Notes: generated by a model not told the origin, from the sequence alone. A stretch of 60,197 nucleotides of DNA from Rhodospirillaceae bacterium (GCA_011523655.1 WTGH01000017.1:1-60197), one strand, 5' to 3'. Counted from the first letter of the stretch, positions 17,434 to 26,363 are shown. Translations and numbers: made by a program.

Positions 17434-19041
17434 TTACGGGTTCTTCACATACGCATTCTTGCGCAGATAGAACCACCAGTTGATGCCGATACAAACCAAA
17501 TAGAAGGCTGCGAAGCCGTAAAGGGCGTATTCCGGTGTGGTCGCCTTGATCTGCTCGCCGAACACCTTGGGGATGATGAAGGCGCCGTAGGCGGCGACCG
17601 CCGATGTCCAGCCCAGAACCGGGCCGGCCTGCACCTTGTCGAAAACGATGGCGATGGTGCGGAAGGTCGAGCCGTTGCCGATGCCGGTCGCCGCAAACAG
17701 GATCAGGAACAGGATCAGGAAAGGTACGAAATATTCTTCCGGCGTCGGCGAGGCGTAGGCGAGCGACAGGAAGTACGCGACGCCCAGCGCGCAGACGACC
17801 ATGACGACGGAGATGATCTGCGTAACCAGCGCGCCGCCCAAGCGGTCGGAAATCATGCCGCCGATCGGGCGGATCAACGCACCGATAAAGGGCCCGGTCC
17901 AGGCATACATCAGCGCGCTCGGCCCGTTCGGGTTGACCGTCGTGTGGGTCATCACGCCGTCGACCTCGATATGCTGGAAGCCGAACACCACCTTGATCGC
18001 GAGGCCGAAGGCGGCGGCGTAACCGATGAAGGAACCGAAGGTCATCGTGTAGATGACCGTCATCGCCCAGGTGTGCTTGTTCCGGAAGATCGAGTATTGC
18101 TGGTCGAGGCTCTGGCGGATCGTGCCGGGAATGAGCCGCAAGGCGAATACCGTTGCAGCAATGACAAGGGGCAGGACGAGCCACTTGCTCAGCTCCAGGC
18201 CGGAGCCGCCGGCCTTCTCCGGCAGCAGCAGCCACAGTCCGATCGCCGCGGTAATCAGGCCGATCGCCAGCATGCCCAGGATCTTGCCGAAGGCGCCGAC
18301 CGTCGAGCCAAGGCCCGGCGAGACATGGCTCGCGGTGATGTTGTTCATGCCGAACCACGCGGCGATCACCAGCGGAATCAGGATGGCGACCCAGATATAG
18401 CCGGCGTTGTGGATATAGGTCTCGGTGCCGGCCGGGATTTTCCCGACCAGCGTGCCGGAACTGTTTTCGAGAATCAGGGCCGAGCCGCCGAAGACGCCCA
18501 CCGTCATTACCAGCGGCACCAGGATTTGCATCGTGGTGACGCCGAAATTGCCGAGGCCGGCATTCATGCCGAGCGAGTAGCCCTGGACCTTCTTCGGATA
18601 AAAGAAGGAGATGTTCGACATCGAGGAGGCGAAGTTGCCGCCGCCGAAGCCGGACAGCAGCGCCATGATCTGGAACTGCCACAGCGGCGTCGTCGGATCC
18701 TGCAGCAGGAAGCCCGTTCCCGCCGCCGGGAGGATCAACAGCGCCGTCGTCAGGAAAATCGTGTTGCGGCCGCCTGCAATGCGGATGAAGAAGGAGGAAG
18801 GGATACGCAGGGTCGCGCCGCTCAGTCCGGCGATCGCGGCAAGGGTGAACAGCTCCGCCTGGGAGAAGGGGAACTTCAGATTGATCATCTGAACCGTGAT
18901 GATCCCCCAGTACAGCCACACCGCGAAGCCGCACAGCAGGCAGGGAATCGAGATCCAGAGGTTCCGCGTTGCGACACGCTTGCCTTCGGCTTGCCAGAAG
19001 GCGTCGTCCTCCGGATCCCAGGCCGCCAGGTTCTTGGCCAT
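17434..19041 (-). CDS. narK2: Nitrate/nitrite transporter, NarK type II
   Basis: 535-aa MFS protein of the longer NarK/NarU type: 'WDPEDDAFWQAEGKRVATRN', 'LWISIPCLLCGFAVWLYWG', 'FGGGNFASSMSNISFFYPK', 'GLGNFGVTTMQ'. Type II proteins exchange nitrite for nitrate by family knowledge. The ATG at 19041 with AGAGAGGG upstream is preferred to an open frame further 5'. It lies between narK and narG in one operon. Confidence 0.92.
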   Translation of the reverse strand: MAKNLAAWDPEDDAFWQAEGKRVATRNLWISIPCLLCGFAVWLYWGIITVQMINLKFPFSQAELFTLAAIAGLSGATLRIPSSFFIRIAGGRNTIFLTTALLILPAAGTGFLLQDPTTPLWQFQIMALLSGFGGGNFASSMSNISFFYPKKVQGYSLGMNAGLGNFGVTTMQILVPLVMTVGVFGGSALILENSSGTLVGKIPAGTETYIHNAGYIWVAILIPLVIAAWFGMNNITASHVSPGLGSTVGAFGKILGMLAIGLITAAIGLWLLLPEKAGGSGLELSKWLVLPLVIAATVFALRLIPGTIRQSLDQQYSIFRNKHTWAMTVIYTMTFGSFIGYAAAFGLAIKVVFGFQHIEVDGVMTHTTVNPNGPSALMYAWTGPFIGALIRPIGGMISDRLGGALVTQIISVVMVVCALGVAYFLSLAYASPTPEEYFVPFLILFLILFAATGIGNGSTFRTIAIVFDKVQAGPVLGWTSAVAAYGAFIIPKVFGEQIKATTPEYALYGFAAFYLVCIGINWWFYLRKNAYVKNP

Positions 19042-19099
19042 CTGATTCCCTCTCTGTTTCCTGTTGCCGTCCACGAAATGGCCGACGAGCCGGGATCCC

Positions 19100-20428
19100 T
19101 TACTGCGCGGAGGCCGGTGCCGGTTCCGGCTCGTTCGGCACGTCGCTGAGATAGCGCTCTTCGGCGAGCCCCGGATGGCGGCGGCGCTCCATGAGACGGA
19201 TGGCGACGTGCATCCAGACCGTGCTCACCAGCACGATTGCGAACATCAGCATGAAGGAACTGGTCCAGACACCGAACCAGTCGTTGAGAATGCCGAACGT
19301 GATCGGCAGGACGAAGCCGCCGAGGCCGCCGATCATGCCGACCAGCCCGCCGACGGAGCCGACATGGTGCGGGTAGTAGACCGGGATGTGTTTGTAGACG
19401 GCGGCCTTGCCGAGCGACATCACGAAACCGAGCAGCACGCTCAGGATGACGAAGATCGTCAGGCTGATTCCGAAAGTAAACTCGATCGGCCCTTCGATCC
19501 CCTGCACCGTATACTGGGTGCGCGGATAGCTCATGATGAACAGGCAGACCAGCGACACGATGAAGGTCAGGTACATCACGAAGCGCGCGCCCCACTTGTC
19601 CGACATCCAGCCGCCGAGCGCGCGGAACACCGAACCGGGCATGGAATAGGCCGCCGCCAGCATTCCGGCTGTGGCGAGCGACAGATCGTAGGCGCCGACG
19701 TAGAAGCGCGGCAGGTAGGACGCGAGCGCGACGAAGCCGCCGAACACGAAGAAATAATAGGTGGCAAAGCGCCAGACCTGCATGTTCTTGAGCGGTGCGA
19801 GCTGCTCTTTGGCCGAAACCGGCTTGAGCCCCTCGCGCTTGCGCGCCACCTCGGAGGGATCCGGCTTGGCCAGGAAGAAGAACGCGACGGCGGTCAGCGC
19901 GAGCACGACGGCATAGATCTGCGCGGTCTGTTCCCAGCCGAAGGCCAGCACCAGGAACGGCGCGCCGAAATTGGTGACCGCGGCGCCGACATTGCCGACA
20001 CCGAAAATGCCCAGTGCCGTACCCTGGTGCTGTTTCTCGAACCATTGCGAGGTATAGGCGATGCCGACGATGAATGACCCGCCGGCCAGCCCGACGCCGA
20101 GGGCCGCGATCAGGAACACCTCGTAGGTACGGACCTCGGAGAGCAACCAGCAGGCCACCGCCGTGGCGAGCATCTGGAGGGTGAAGACGAGGCGTCCGCC
20201 ATATTGCTCCGTCCATACGCCCAGGAATATCCGGCTGACGGACCCGGTCAGGACCGGAGTCGCCACGAGGATGCCGAATTCGGTCTCCGACAGACCGAGA
20301 TCCTGTTTGATCTTGACGCCGATGATCGAAAAGATCGTCCAGACGGCGAAACACACAGTGAAGGAGAAAGTGCTCAGACCGAGCGCACGGTACCGGTCGC
20401 CCCCGGTTACCTCCGTCAGGTCGTGCAT
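19100..20428 (-). CDS. narK: Nitrate transporter, NarK type I
   Basis: 442-aa MFS protein: 'AVWTIFSIIGVKIKQDLGLS', 'GNVGAAVTNFGAPFLV', 'GGLVGMIGGLGGFVLPITFG' and 12 predicted helices. Type I members are thought to import nitrate with protons, complementing the NarK2 antiporter next door. The start 'MHDLTEV' (20428, GGGGAG upstream) is chosen over an ATG 33 nt earlier. First gene of the nar operon, 78 bp from the FNR-type box. Confidence 0.9.
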   Translation of the reverse strand: MHDLTEVTGGDRYRALGLSTFSFTVCFAVWTIFSIIGVKIKQDLGLSETEFGILVATPVLTGSVSRIFLGVWTEQYGGRLVFTLQMLATAVACWLLSEVRTYEVFLIAALGVGLAGGSFIVGIAYTSQWFEKQHQGTALGIFGVGNVGAAVTNFGAPFLVLAFGWEQTAQIYAVVLALTAVAFFFLAKPDPSEVARKREGLKPVSAKEQLAPLKNMQVWRFATYYFFVFGGFVALASYLPRFYVGAYDLSLATAGMLAAAYSMPGSVFRALGGWMSDKWGARFVMYLTFIVSLVCLFIMSYPRTQYTVQGIEGPIEFTFGISLTIFVILSVLLGFVMSLGKAAVYKHIPVYYPHHVGSVGGLVGMIGGLGGFVLPITFGILNDWFGVWTSSFMLMFAIVLVSTVWMHVAIRLMERRRHPGLAEERYLSDVPNEPEPAPASAQ

Positions 20429-20505
20429 GGAACGAGGCTCCCCGAATTTGCGGCGACGCATTCGCGGCTTTCGCCGAACATTATGTGCCGCGGCCGGGGG
20501 AAAAA

Positions 20506-20519
20506 ATGATCTAGATCAA
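20506..20519. promoter_or_regulatory. FNR/DNR-type box
   Basis: ATGAT-CTAG-ATCAA matches the TTGAT-N4-ATCAA consensus at 9 of 10 positions. It is in the divergent gap between narK and the Crp/Fnr regulator gene, so it can control both directions and probably gives oxygen- or NO-dependent expression of nar. Confidence 0.8.
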
Positions 20520-20588
20520 GAGTCGATTTTTATCGCTGTGCTAAGCTCGCAATGTCCGGCTTGCCCGAACCTGACTGGCAGTTCCCCG

Positions 20589-21323
20589 GTGAACAGCGAG
20601 ATCCTCAATCGGCTTGCCTCGATCGGCCCGTTTTCCGGTGTCTCCCGTGAAACGCTGGAGGCGGTTTTCCGCGACGCACGGGTCCGCCACCTGCCCGCCG
20701 GCGCACTGGTTGCGGAACAGGGCGCAAGGCCGGCCTTTCTCGACGTGCTGCTCGAGGGAAATGTCGACCTGATCGGCAAGGGACCGGACGGGCGCGAGAC
20801 CGTCGTCCAGTCCTGCGAACCGATGGACTGCTTCGTTCTGGCTGCGGTGCTCACCGATGCGCCCAGCCTGGCGGGCGGGATCGCGGTCGCGCCGGTACAG
20901 CTGGTGTCGATCCCCGCACGAAGCGTCAGGGACGGCGCGGCGTCCGACCACCTCCTGGCCCTGAACCTGATGGGCGAACAGGCGCGGCAGGTCCGAACGA
21001 TCATCCGCCGGATCAAGAATCTCAACCTGCGAAGCGCAACGCAGCGGCTGGGCTGTTATCTGATATCCCAATACGACAGGACCGGGAGCATCGCGTTCGC
21101 GCTTCCGGTCCCCAAGCGGCAGTTGGCCGTTCAACTCGGCATGACCCCGGAAAGCGTATCCCGGGCGTTCGCCGCCTTGCGCGAATATGGCGTTTCGGTG
21201 TCCGGACGCAGGGTGAAGCTCCAAGACCCGGACCTGGTGCGCGCCAATTGCGCGCCCGACCCGCTGATCGATCGCGACTGGCGCGAACCGCCGGCCGCAT
21301 GCGGCGACAGCCCGCCCGGTTGA
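20589..21323 (+). CDS. Crp/Fnr-family regulator (DNR/NarR-like)
   Basis: About 244 aa. N-terminal cyclic-nucleotide-binding-type barrel ('LIGKGPDGRETVVQSCEP'), a long dimer helix, then the HTH 'KRQLAVQLGMTPESVSRAFAALRE'. The recognition helix E-S-V-S-R suits a TTGAT half-site. With the GTG start at 20589 it lacks the N-terminal Cys cluster of Fnr, which points to the DNR/NarR branch (NO or nitrate/nitrite control). A GTG at 20538 would add 'QCPAC', still too few Cys. Divergent from narK, sharing the FNR box; an obvious regulator of nar. Confidence 0.82.
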   Translation: MNSEILNRLASIGPFSGVSRETLEAVFRDARVRHLPAGALVAEQGARPAFLDVLLEGNVDLIGKGPDGRETVVQSCEPMDCFVLAAVLTDAPSLAGGIAVAPVQLVSIPARSVRDGAASDHLLALNLMGEQARQVRTIIRRIKNLNLRSATQRLGCYLISQYDRTGSIAFALPVPKRQLAVQLGMTPESVSRAFAALREYGVSVSGRRVKLQDPDLVRANCAPDPLIDRDWREPPAACGDSPPG

Positions 21324-21363
21324 CCGCCGAAGGGACAGCCCGGACATCCGAAGCGGCAGGATC

Positions 21364-22356
21364 TCAGTCCGGCGGCGCGTAGCGCACCACCTGCTGCTCG
21401 ATGGCGCCGAAAATGGAGGCGCCGGCTTCGTCGAACATCTCGATGCGCACGGAGTCGCCGAACGCCATGAACGGCGTCTTCGGCGCGCCGTGCTCGACGG
21501 TCTCGATGGCGCGAATCTCGGCGATGCAGGAATAGCCGTCCTTCGGGTCGACGTTGGAGACCGTGCCCGAACCGACGATCGTGCCGGCGCCGAGCCTGCG
21601 GGTCTTCGCGGCGTGGGAAATCAACCGCGGCAGGCTGAAATTCATGTCCACGCCGGCGTTCGGCCGGCCGAATTCCCGGCCGTTCCAGTGTGTGACCAGC
21701 GGCAGATGCACCTTGCCGTCGCGCCAGGCGCCGCCGAGCTCGTCGAGGGTGACGGCAACCGGCGAAAAGGCCGTGCTGCCCTTGCCGTTGAGGAAGCCGA
21801 AGCCCTTGGCCAGCTCGGCCGGGATCAGGCCGCGCAGGCTGACGTCGTTGAGGATCATGGCGAGGCGGATGCGCCCGCCGCACTGTTCCGGCGTCGCGCC
21901 CATCGGCGTGTCGTCGACGATGACGGCGACCTCGGATTCGAAGTCGATGCCGTAGCTTTCGCTCGCCATCGGGATTTCGTCGCGCGAACCGTAGAAGGCG
22001 TCGCTCTCGGCCTGGTACATCAGCGGATCGTCGAGGAATTCCGGCGGCATCGACGCGCCGCGCGCCTTGCGCACCAGCGCGACATGGTTGAGATAGGCGC
22101 TGCCGTCGACGAACTGGTAGGCGCGCGGCAGCGGCGAGGCGCAGGCCGCCGGATCGAAATCGAACGCGCCGGCGGCGCGGCCGGCGTTCAGGTCGTCGTA
22201 CAGTCCTTGCAGCGGCGCTTCCGTCGCGGCCCAGTCGTCCAGCACGGCCTGCAGGGTCGGCGCGACCGCGGTCGCCTTTACGGCGCGGCTCAGATCGCGC
22301 GAGACGACGACGAGCGTGCCGTCCCGGCCGCCGTCCTTGAGCGTTCCGAGTTTCAT
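21364..22356 (-). CDS. fahA: Fumarylacetoacetate hydrolase family protein
   Basis: 330 aa. Metal ligands are in 'ESYGIDFESEVAVIVDD' (E-x-E) and the active-site 'LNDVSLRG' and 'KGFGFLNGKGSTAF' blocks. Next to hppD on the same strand (55 bp gap), so the last step of tyrosine/homogentisate breakdown (fumarylacetoacetate to fumarate and acetoacetate) is the likely role. Homogentisate dioxygenase is not in the window. The gene converges with the Crp/Fnr gene. Confidence 0.88.
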   Translation of the reverse strand: MKLGTLKDGGRDGTLVVVSRDLSRAVKATAVAPTLQAVLDDWAATEAPLQGLYDDLNAGRAAGAFDFDPAACASPLPRAYQFVDGSAYLNHVALVRKARGASMPPEFLDDPLMYQAESDAFYGSRDEIPMASESYGIDFESEVAVIVDDTPMGATPEQCGGRIRLAMILNDVSLRGLIPAELAKGFGFLNGKGSTAFSPVAVTLDELGGAWRDGKVHLPLVTHWNGREFGRPNAGVDMNFSLPRLISHAAKTRRLGAGTIVGSGTVSNVDPKDGYSCIAEIRAIETVEHGAPKTPFMAFGDSVRIEMFDEAGASIFGAIEQQVVRYAPPD

Positions 22357-22411
22357 GCCGGGAATCCTTTCGGACAGGTTTCAGGCCGCCGGCAGCGGCG
22401 CAGCGCAGGCG

Positions 22412-23512
22412 TCATGCCTTCAACACGCCGCGGCGCAGCTGGTCAAGCTCGATGCTCTCGAACAGGGCCTGGAAGTTGCCCTCGCCGAAGCCTTCGTCGC
22501 CCTTGCGCTGGATGACCTCGAAGAAGATCGGCCCGATGGCGTTTTCGGTGAAGATCTGGAGCAGCCGGCCGCCGTCTTCGGTCGGCGCGCCGTCGATCAG
22601 GATCTGCAGGCGCTTCAGCTCGTCGACCGGCTCGCCGTGACCGGGCAGGCGGGCGTCGATGCCTTCGTAATAGGTGTCCGGCGTCGCCATAAAACTCGTG
22701 CCGCGGGCGCGCATGGCCTCGACCGTCCGGTAGATGTCGGCGGTCGACAGCGCGATATGCTGGATGCCCTCGCCGTTATAGGCCTCGAGATATTCGGCGA
22801 TCTGGCTCTTGTCGTCGGAGCTTTCGTTGATCGGGATGCGGATCTGGCCGCACGGGCTGGTCATGGCGCGGGATTTGAGGCCGGTCAGCTTGCCTTCGAT
22901 ATCGAAATATTTGATCTCGCGGAAATTGAACAGCCGCTCATAGAAGGCCGCCCAGCTGTCCATCCGGCCGCGATGCACGTTGTGGGTGAGATGGTCGACC
23001 GCCTCGAAGCCGACGCCGTCGTGATCGAGCGACCCGTCGATCTCGAAATCGACATCGTAGATCGTCCCGCCCGCCCCGTAGCGGTCGACGAGGTAGATCA
23101 GCGACCCGCCGATGCCCTTGATCGACGGAATGTTCAGCTCCATCGGCCCGGCCTGGTCCGGCCCCGATTCGGCGCCTAGGTCGAGCGCGCGTTGCCAGGC
23201 CTTCGCGGCATCCTTCACGCGGAAGGCCATGGCGCAGACCGAGGGGCCGTGCACCCGGGCGAAGGATTGGGCGAAGCTGTCCGGCTCGGCGTTCAGGATG
23301 AAGTTCACGTCGCCCTGGCGATAGAGGGTGACATCCTTGTGCCTGTGCCGGGCGGCGGCGCGGAAACCCATGCGCTCGAACAGGCCGGCGAGCGTCTGCG
23401 GGTCCGGCGCCGTGTATTCGACGAATTCGAAGCCGTCCGTGCCCATCGGGTTGCCCGTCGGATAGATCCCATCGCTGCCGCCATTGCCGGCGGGTCGTGT
23501 TGCCCCGGACAT
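22412..23512 (-). CDS. hppD: 4-hydroxyphenylpyruvate dioxygenase
   Basis: 366 aa. Fe(II) ligands are the His in 'AVDHLTHNV', the His in 'GIQHIALST' and the Glu in '[10 protein letters not shown]', in two vicinal-oxygen-chelate halves. It converts 4-hydroxyphenylpyruvate to homogentisate. The start 'MSGATRP' has GGGAG just upstream. It is divergent from a MarR gene, with a palindrome 35 bp before the ATG. Confidence 0.95.
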   Translation of the reverse strand: MSGATRPAGNGGSDGIYPTGNPMGTDGFEFVEYTAPDPQTLAGLFERMGFRAAARHRHKDVTLYRQGDVNFILNAEPDSFAQSFARVHGPSVCAMAFRVKDAAKAWQRALDLGAESGPDQAGPMELNIPSIKGIGGSLIYLVDRYGAGGTIYDVDFEIDGSLDHDGVGFEAVDHLTHNVHRGRMDSWAAFYERLFNFREIKYFDIEGKLTGLKSRAMTSPCGQIRIPINESSDDKSQIAEYLEAYNGEGIQHIALSTADIYRTVEAMRARGTSFMATPDTYYEGIDARLPGHGEPVDELKRLQILIDGAPTEDGGRLLQIFTENAIGPIFFEVIQRKGDEGFGEGNFQALFESIELDQLRRGVLKA

Positions 23513-23546
23513 GAATCCGCTCCCTTGATTTCCTCCCGAATCCATA

Positions 23547-23566
23547 TTAGTTTCATTTGAAACTAA
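23547..23566. promoter_or_regulatory. Inverted-repeat operator between hppD and marR
   Basis: TTAGTTTC-ATTT-GAAACTAA, a perfect 8-bp inverted repeat with a 4-nt spacer. It sits 35 bp from the hppD ATG and 15 bp from the marR GTG. Size and symmetry fit a MarR dimer operator controlling both genes. Confidence 0.7.
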
Positions 23567-23580
23567 ATCAAGAGGAAAAC

Positions 23581-24054
23581 GTGACCGGTCCCACTGCACC
23601 CCGGCACCTCGATCTCGAGACCTATCTGCCGTACCGCCTGTCGATCTTGTCCAACACGATTTCCGGCGCGATCGCCGCACTCTACGAATCGCGCCACGGC
23701 CTGTCGGTCGCCGACTGGCGGCTCATGGCGGTCCTGGGCATGGACCCGGACCGGCCGCTGACCCAGACGGCGCTCTGCGCCCGCACCCGGATGGACAAGG
23801 TGCAGGTCAGCCGGGCCGTCAAGCGGCTGCTCGATTTCGGCCATATCGCGCGCGAGGTCGACGCCGCCGACCGCCGCCGGGCCCACCTGCGGCTGACCAA
23901 GAGCGGCCGCTCGGTATACGGCGCGGTCGCCCCGGCCACCCTGGAATGGGAACGGGAATTGCTGTCGCGGCTGACCCCGGCCGAGGCGGCGATCCTCGAT
24001 ACGGTCATCGCCCGCCTGCAGCAGGTGGCGGATGAGATGGCTGCCAATTCCTGA
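23581..24054 (+). CDS. MarR-family regulator of tyrosine catabolism
   Basis: 157 aa. Winged-helix core '[20 protein letters not shown]', '[20 protein letters not shown]' and wing '[16 protein letters not shown]'. The GTG at 23581 is chosen because AGAGG lies 6 nt upstream; an open frame to a TTG would run into the operator. Divergent from hppD; homogentisate or a related acid as ligand is inference. Confidence 0.85.
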   Translation: MTGPTAPRHLDLETYLPYRLSILSNTISGAIAALYESRHGLSVADWRLMAVLGMDPDRPLTQTALCARTRMDKVQVSRAVKRLLDFGHIAREVDAADRRRAHLRLTKSGRSVYGAVAPATLEWERELLSRLTPAEAAILDTVIARLQQVADEMAANS

Positions 24055-24071
24055 AAGGAGAGGGACCGGCT

Positions 24072-24293
24072 TCAGGCGCGCGCGGCGATCGCCTCGATTT
24101 CGTGCTCTTCCGGGAAGCGGCCGGTCGCCTTCTTGGAAAAGACCGGTTCGCCGTCGAGGCTGATCTCGAACACGCCGTTCCCGCCCTTGACCAGTTCAAC
24201 CTCGGCGCCGTCGATTCGGGAGAACCTGTCGCTCACACGGAGCGCGCGCGGCTCGTAGTTTCAAACGACGCAGTATTCGATCCTGAACTTCAT
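24072..24293 (-). CDS. SelW-like (SelT/W/H, Rdx family) selenoprotein with in-frame TGA
   Basis: 73 aa if TGA at 24261-24263 is read as selenocysteine. It begins 'MKFRIEYCVVUNYEPRALRV', so the redox motif is C8-x-x-U11, exactly where the Rdx family has CxxC or CxxU. It continues 'VELVKGGNGVFEISLDGEPV' and 'FSKKATGRFPEEHEI', the standard family core, and ends at an ordinary TGA. An AGGAG Shine-Dalgarno is 6 nt before the ATG. A hairpin 16 nt past the TGA is a plausible bacterial SECIS. The thioredoxin-like fold suggests a thiol or glutathione-linked redox role. Conventional calling would miss it. It converges with marR. Confidence 0.88.
24230..24244 (-). promoter_or_regulatory. Candidate bacterial SECIS hairpin
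   Basis: On the minus strand CGCTC-CGTGT-GAGCG gives a perfect 5-bp stem with a GU-containing 5-nt loop. It starts 16 nt after the in-frame TGA, within the spacing known for bacterial SelB-binding hairpins. Confidence 0.55.
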
Positions 24294-24395
24294 CCGATTC
24301 TCCTGTCGCGGGCCCGTTGCGGGCGGCCGCTGCCGCGCGGCGACTATACAGGGCGCCCACCCGGCAGGCCAGCGCCCCGCACCCATATCGGCGGG

Positions 24396-24421
24396 TGTCA
24401 TGGAATGTCATGATTCGTCAT
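24396..24421 (-). repeat. TCATGA repeat, copy 3
   Basis: Reverse-complement orientation relative to the copies at 9.5-9.7 kb, with one base change (GGAAT for GAAAT). Confidence 0.7.
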
Positions 24422-24480
24422 GCTGCGCCCCCCGGAACGGCGGCGGCCCCGGCCGGAACCGCGGCGGGGGCGCCGGACGA

Positions 24481-24506
24481 TGTCATGAAATGTCATGATT
24501 CGTCAT
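24481..24506 (-). repeat. TCATGA repeat, copy 4
   Basis: Begins TGTCATGAAATGTCATGATT and is the exact reverse complement of the 26-bp copies at 9493 and 9670. Confidence 0.7.
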
Positions 24507-24624
24507 GTTCGGCTTTCGCGCCGTCCCGTTCGCCCTCGTCCGTCATTCCGACCGGACCCGCCCATCGGGCGGCGGAGTGGAGGCATAGCGTCCGACCGGG
24601 GTGACGAAAGGGAGGGTCGCGATG

Positions 24625-24646
24625 TGTCATGAAATGTCATGATGCG
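24625..24646 (-). repeat. TCATGA repeat, copy 5 (partial)
   Basis: Shares the first 18 bases of copy 4, then diverges (GATGCG). Confidence 0.6.
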
Positions 24647-24891
24647 GTGCAGGATTGCGGGCACCCGGCTGGTCTGGTAATTTTTCATAATATAGGGTTT
24701 ATTCCAGAGTTTCAAGGTGGCCGGTCATTTTTTTTGGAGCCGGCGGCAAGGGGCATCGCGGGACGAGGCGCGTTCTTGCGGCGGCACGCGGCGGCGCGCT
24801 AGTTTCCGGCCAATGCCGGAGATCGGGCGGCGGACCCCCGCCGGGCCTTCCTCGGGCAAACGGAAAACCGATCTGGGAAGGGAGTGCCCCG

Positions 24892-25527
24892 ATGAAGCTT
24901 TATTACGATCCGCGTACTGTGAACTGCCGCAAGGTCGTCGCCGGTTTCAAGCATATGGGCGTCGATTTCGACTCTGAGGATGTCGACTATTTCACGCAAG
25001 GCCAGCAGTCGCCGGAATATATGGCGATCAACCCCAACGCCGCCCTGCCCGCGTTGGTCGACGGCGATCTCAAGCTCTGGGAATCGAACGCGATCCTGCA
25101 ATACGGAGCCGACAAGGTCGGCGCCGAGGGGGCCTATCCGAGCGACCTGGCGACCCGGGCGGACGTCAACCGCTGGCTGCTCTGGGAATCGAGCGCCTGG
25201 TTCCCGACCTGCTATGTCTACCTGGTCGAGAATGTGGTGAAGCCGATCCTCGAAGCGGAGCCGGACCAGGCGATCCTCGACGGCGAGGGACCGAATTTCC
25301 ACAAGCATGCCGCGATCCTCGACGACCGCCTCGACGGGCAGGACTGGCTGTGCGGCACGCCGGAGCCGACCATTGCCGATATCGCGGTCGCGTCGCCGAT
25401 GCATCTCCACCAGTATCAGCAGCTCCCGCTCGGCGAGCATCCGAACCTGCGCGCCTGGATGGGCCGCATGGAGGCACTGCCGGCTTGGGAGAGCACCGAC
25501 GTCGCGCCGCTGCTCGGGCTTGCGTAG
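24892..25527 (+). CDS. Glutathione S-transferase family protein
   Basis: 211 aa. Thioredoxin-like N-domain 'MKLYYDPRTVNCRKVVAGFK', the cis-Pro 'NPNAALPALVDGD' and 'LWESNAILQY' for glutathione binding, then an all-helical C-domain. 'RTVNCRKV' lacks the SSCS motif of maleylacetoacetate isomerases, so a role in tyrosine breakdown is doubtful despite hppD and fahA nearby. GGGAGTG precedes the ATG. Substrate unknown. Confidence 0.85.
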   Translation: MKLYYDPRTVNCRKVVAGFKHMGVDFDSEDVDYFTQGQQSPEYMAINPNAALPALVDGDLKLWESNAILQYGADKVGAEGAYPSDLATRADVNRWLLWESSAWFPTCYVYLVENVVKPILEAEPDQAILDGEGPNFHKHAAILDDRLDGQDWLCGTPEPTIADIAVASPMHLHQYQQLPLGEHPNLRAWMGRMEALPAWESTDVAPLLGLA

Positions 25528-25582
25528 GCCGTAGAGACGGGCCGCCGGCGATGGAAAGGCCGCCGGTCCCGTGCAGGACCCC

Positions 25583-26350
25583 ATGACCGACGGGGAATTC
25601 GCGGGCCGCACGGCCCTGGTGACGGGCGGATCGCGCGGCATCGGCCGGGCGATCTGCCTGCGCCTGGCGGCGAGCGGCGCCCGGGTCGCCGTCAACTACG
25701 CCGCCAACCGGGCGGCCGCCGAAGAGACCCGCGCGGCTATCGAGGCCGCCGGCGGCACGGCCGGCATCTATCTGGCCGATGTCGGCGACCGGGTGGCGAC
25801 GGAGGCGATGTTCGACGCCGTCGAACGCGATCTCGGCCCGGTCGACCTGCTGGTCACCAACGCCGGCATCGCCCGCTCGGCCGATGCGCTTTCCATGTCG
25901 GCCGAGACCTGGCACGAGATCATGCGGGTCAATCTCGACGGCACCTTCCACGCCGTCTGGCGCGCCAAGGACGGCATGGTCGAACGCGGCTACGGCCGGA
26001 TCGTCTGCATCTCCTCGGTGCTCGGCCTGGTGCCGAACCCGATTACGACCGAGCGCATGTTCGCCTACGGCACGTCGAAGGCGGCGATCATCGGTTTCGT
26101 CCGGCAATGCGCCGCCGCGCTCGGACCGGCGGTGCGGGTCAACGGCGTCGCGCCGGGCTATGTCGAGACGGACATGACGGCCGACGTCTCGGACGAGGCG
26201 CACGAACGGCTGACCGCGGCGGCGGCCCTCAAGCGCTTCGGCCGGCCGGAGGAGATCGCCGAACTGGTCCACTTCCTGCTGAGCGAGCGCTCCAGCTTCA
26301 CCACCGGCCAGACCCACGTCGCCGACGGCGGCTACAAGTTCGTGCCCTAA
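25583..26350 (+). CDS. Short-chain dehydrogenase/reductase (FabG-like)
   Basis: 255 aa. 'VTGGSRGIGRAI' (NAD(P)-binding TGxxxGxG), 'NAGIAR', the catalytic Ser in 'CISSVLG' and 'Y-x3-K' in 'AYGTSKAAIIGF', and 'VAPGYVETDM'. An ATG at 25583 with AGGA upstream is preferred to a GTG at 25571. Same strand as the GST gene, 55 bp away. Substrate unknown; resemblance to 3-oxoacyl-ACP reductases is generic. Confidence 0.88.
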   Translation: MTDGEFAGRTALVTGGSRGIGRAICLRLAASGARVAVNYAANRAAAEETRAAIEAAGGTAGIYLADVGDRVATEAMFDAVERDLGPVDLLVTNAGIARSADALSMSAETWHEIMRVNLDGTFHAVWRAKDGMVERGYGRIVCISSVLGLVPNPITTERMFAYGTSKAAIIGFVRQCAAALGPAVRVNGVAPGYVETDMTADVSDEAHERLTAAAALKRFGRPEEIAELVHFLLSERSSFTTGQTHVADGGYKFVP

Positions 26351-26363
26351 AGGTGCGCGCCGG

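Larger units (their letters stand above)
24294..24891. other. Intergenic region with clustered repeats
   Basis: No gene seen. It contains three reverse-oriented TCATGA repeats, then an AT-rich stretch (about 24675-24740, with TATAGGG and a T-run) that may hold the GST promoter. Confidence 0.5.

Noticed and set aside
13830..17483. 1217-codon open frame antisense to narG
   Set aside because: High-GC shadow frame. Its composition is Arg/Ala/Asp/His-rich without domains, whereas narG on the other strand is fully conserved.
24196..24411. 71-aa minus-strand frame over the SelW-like locus
   Set aside because: It runs through the selenoprotein in another frame and starts inside a TCATGA repeat; the Rdx-family reading explains the sequence far better.
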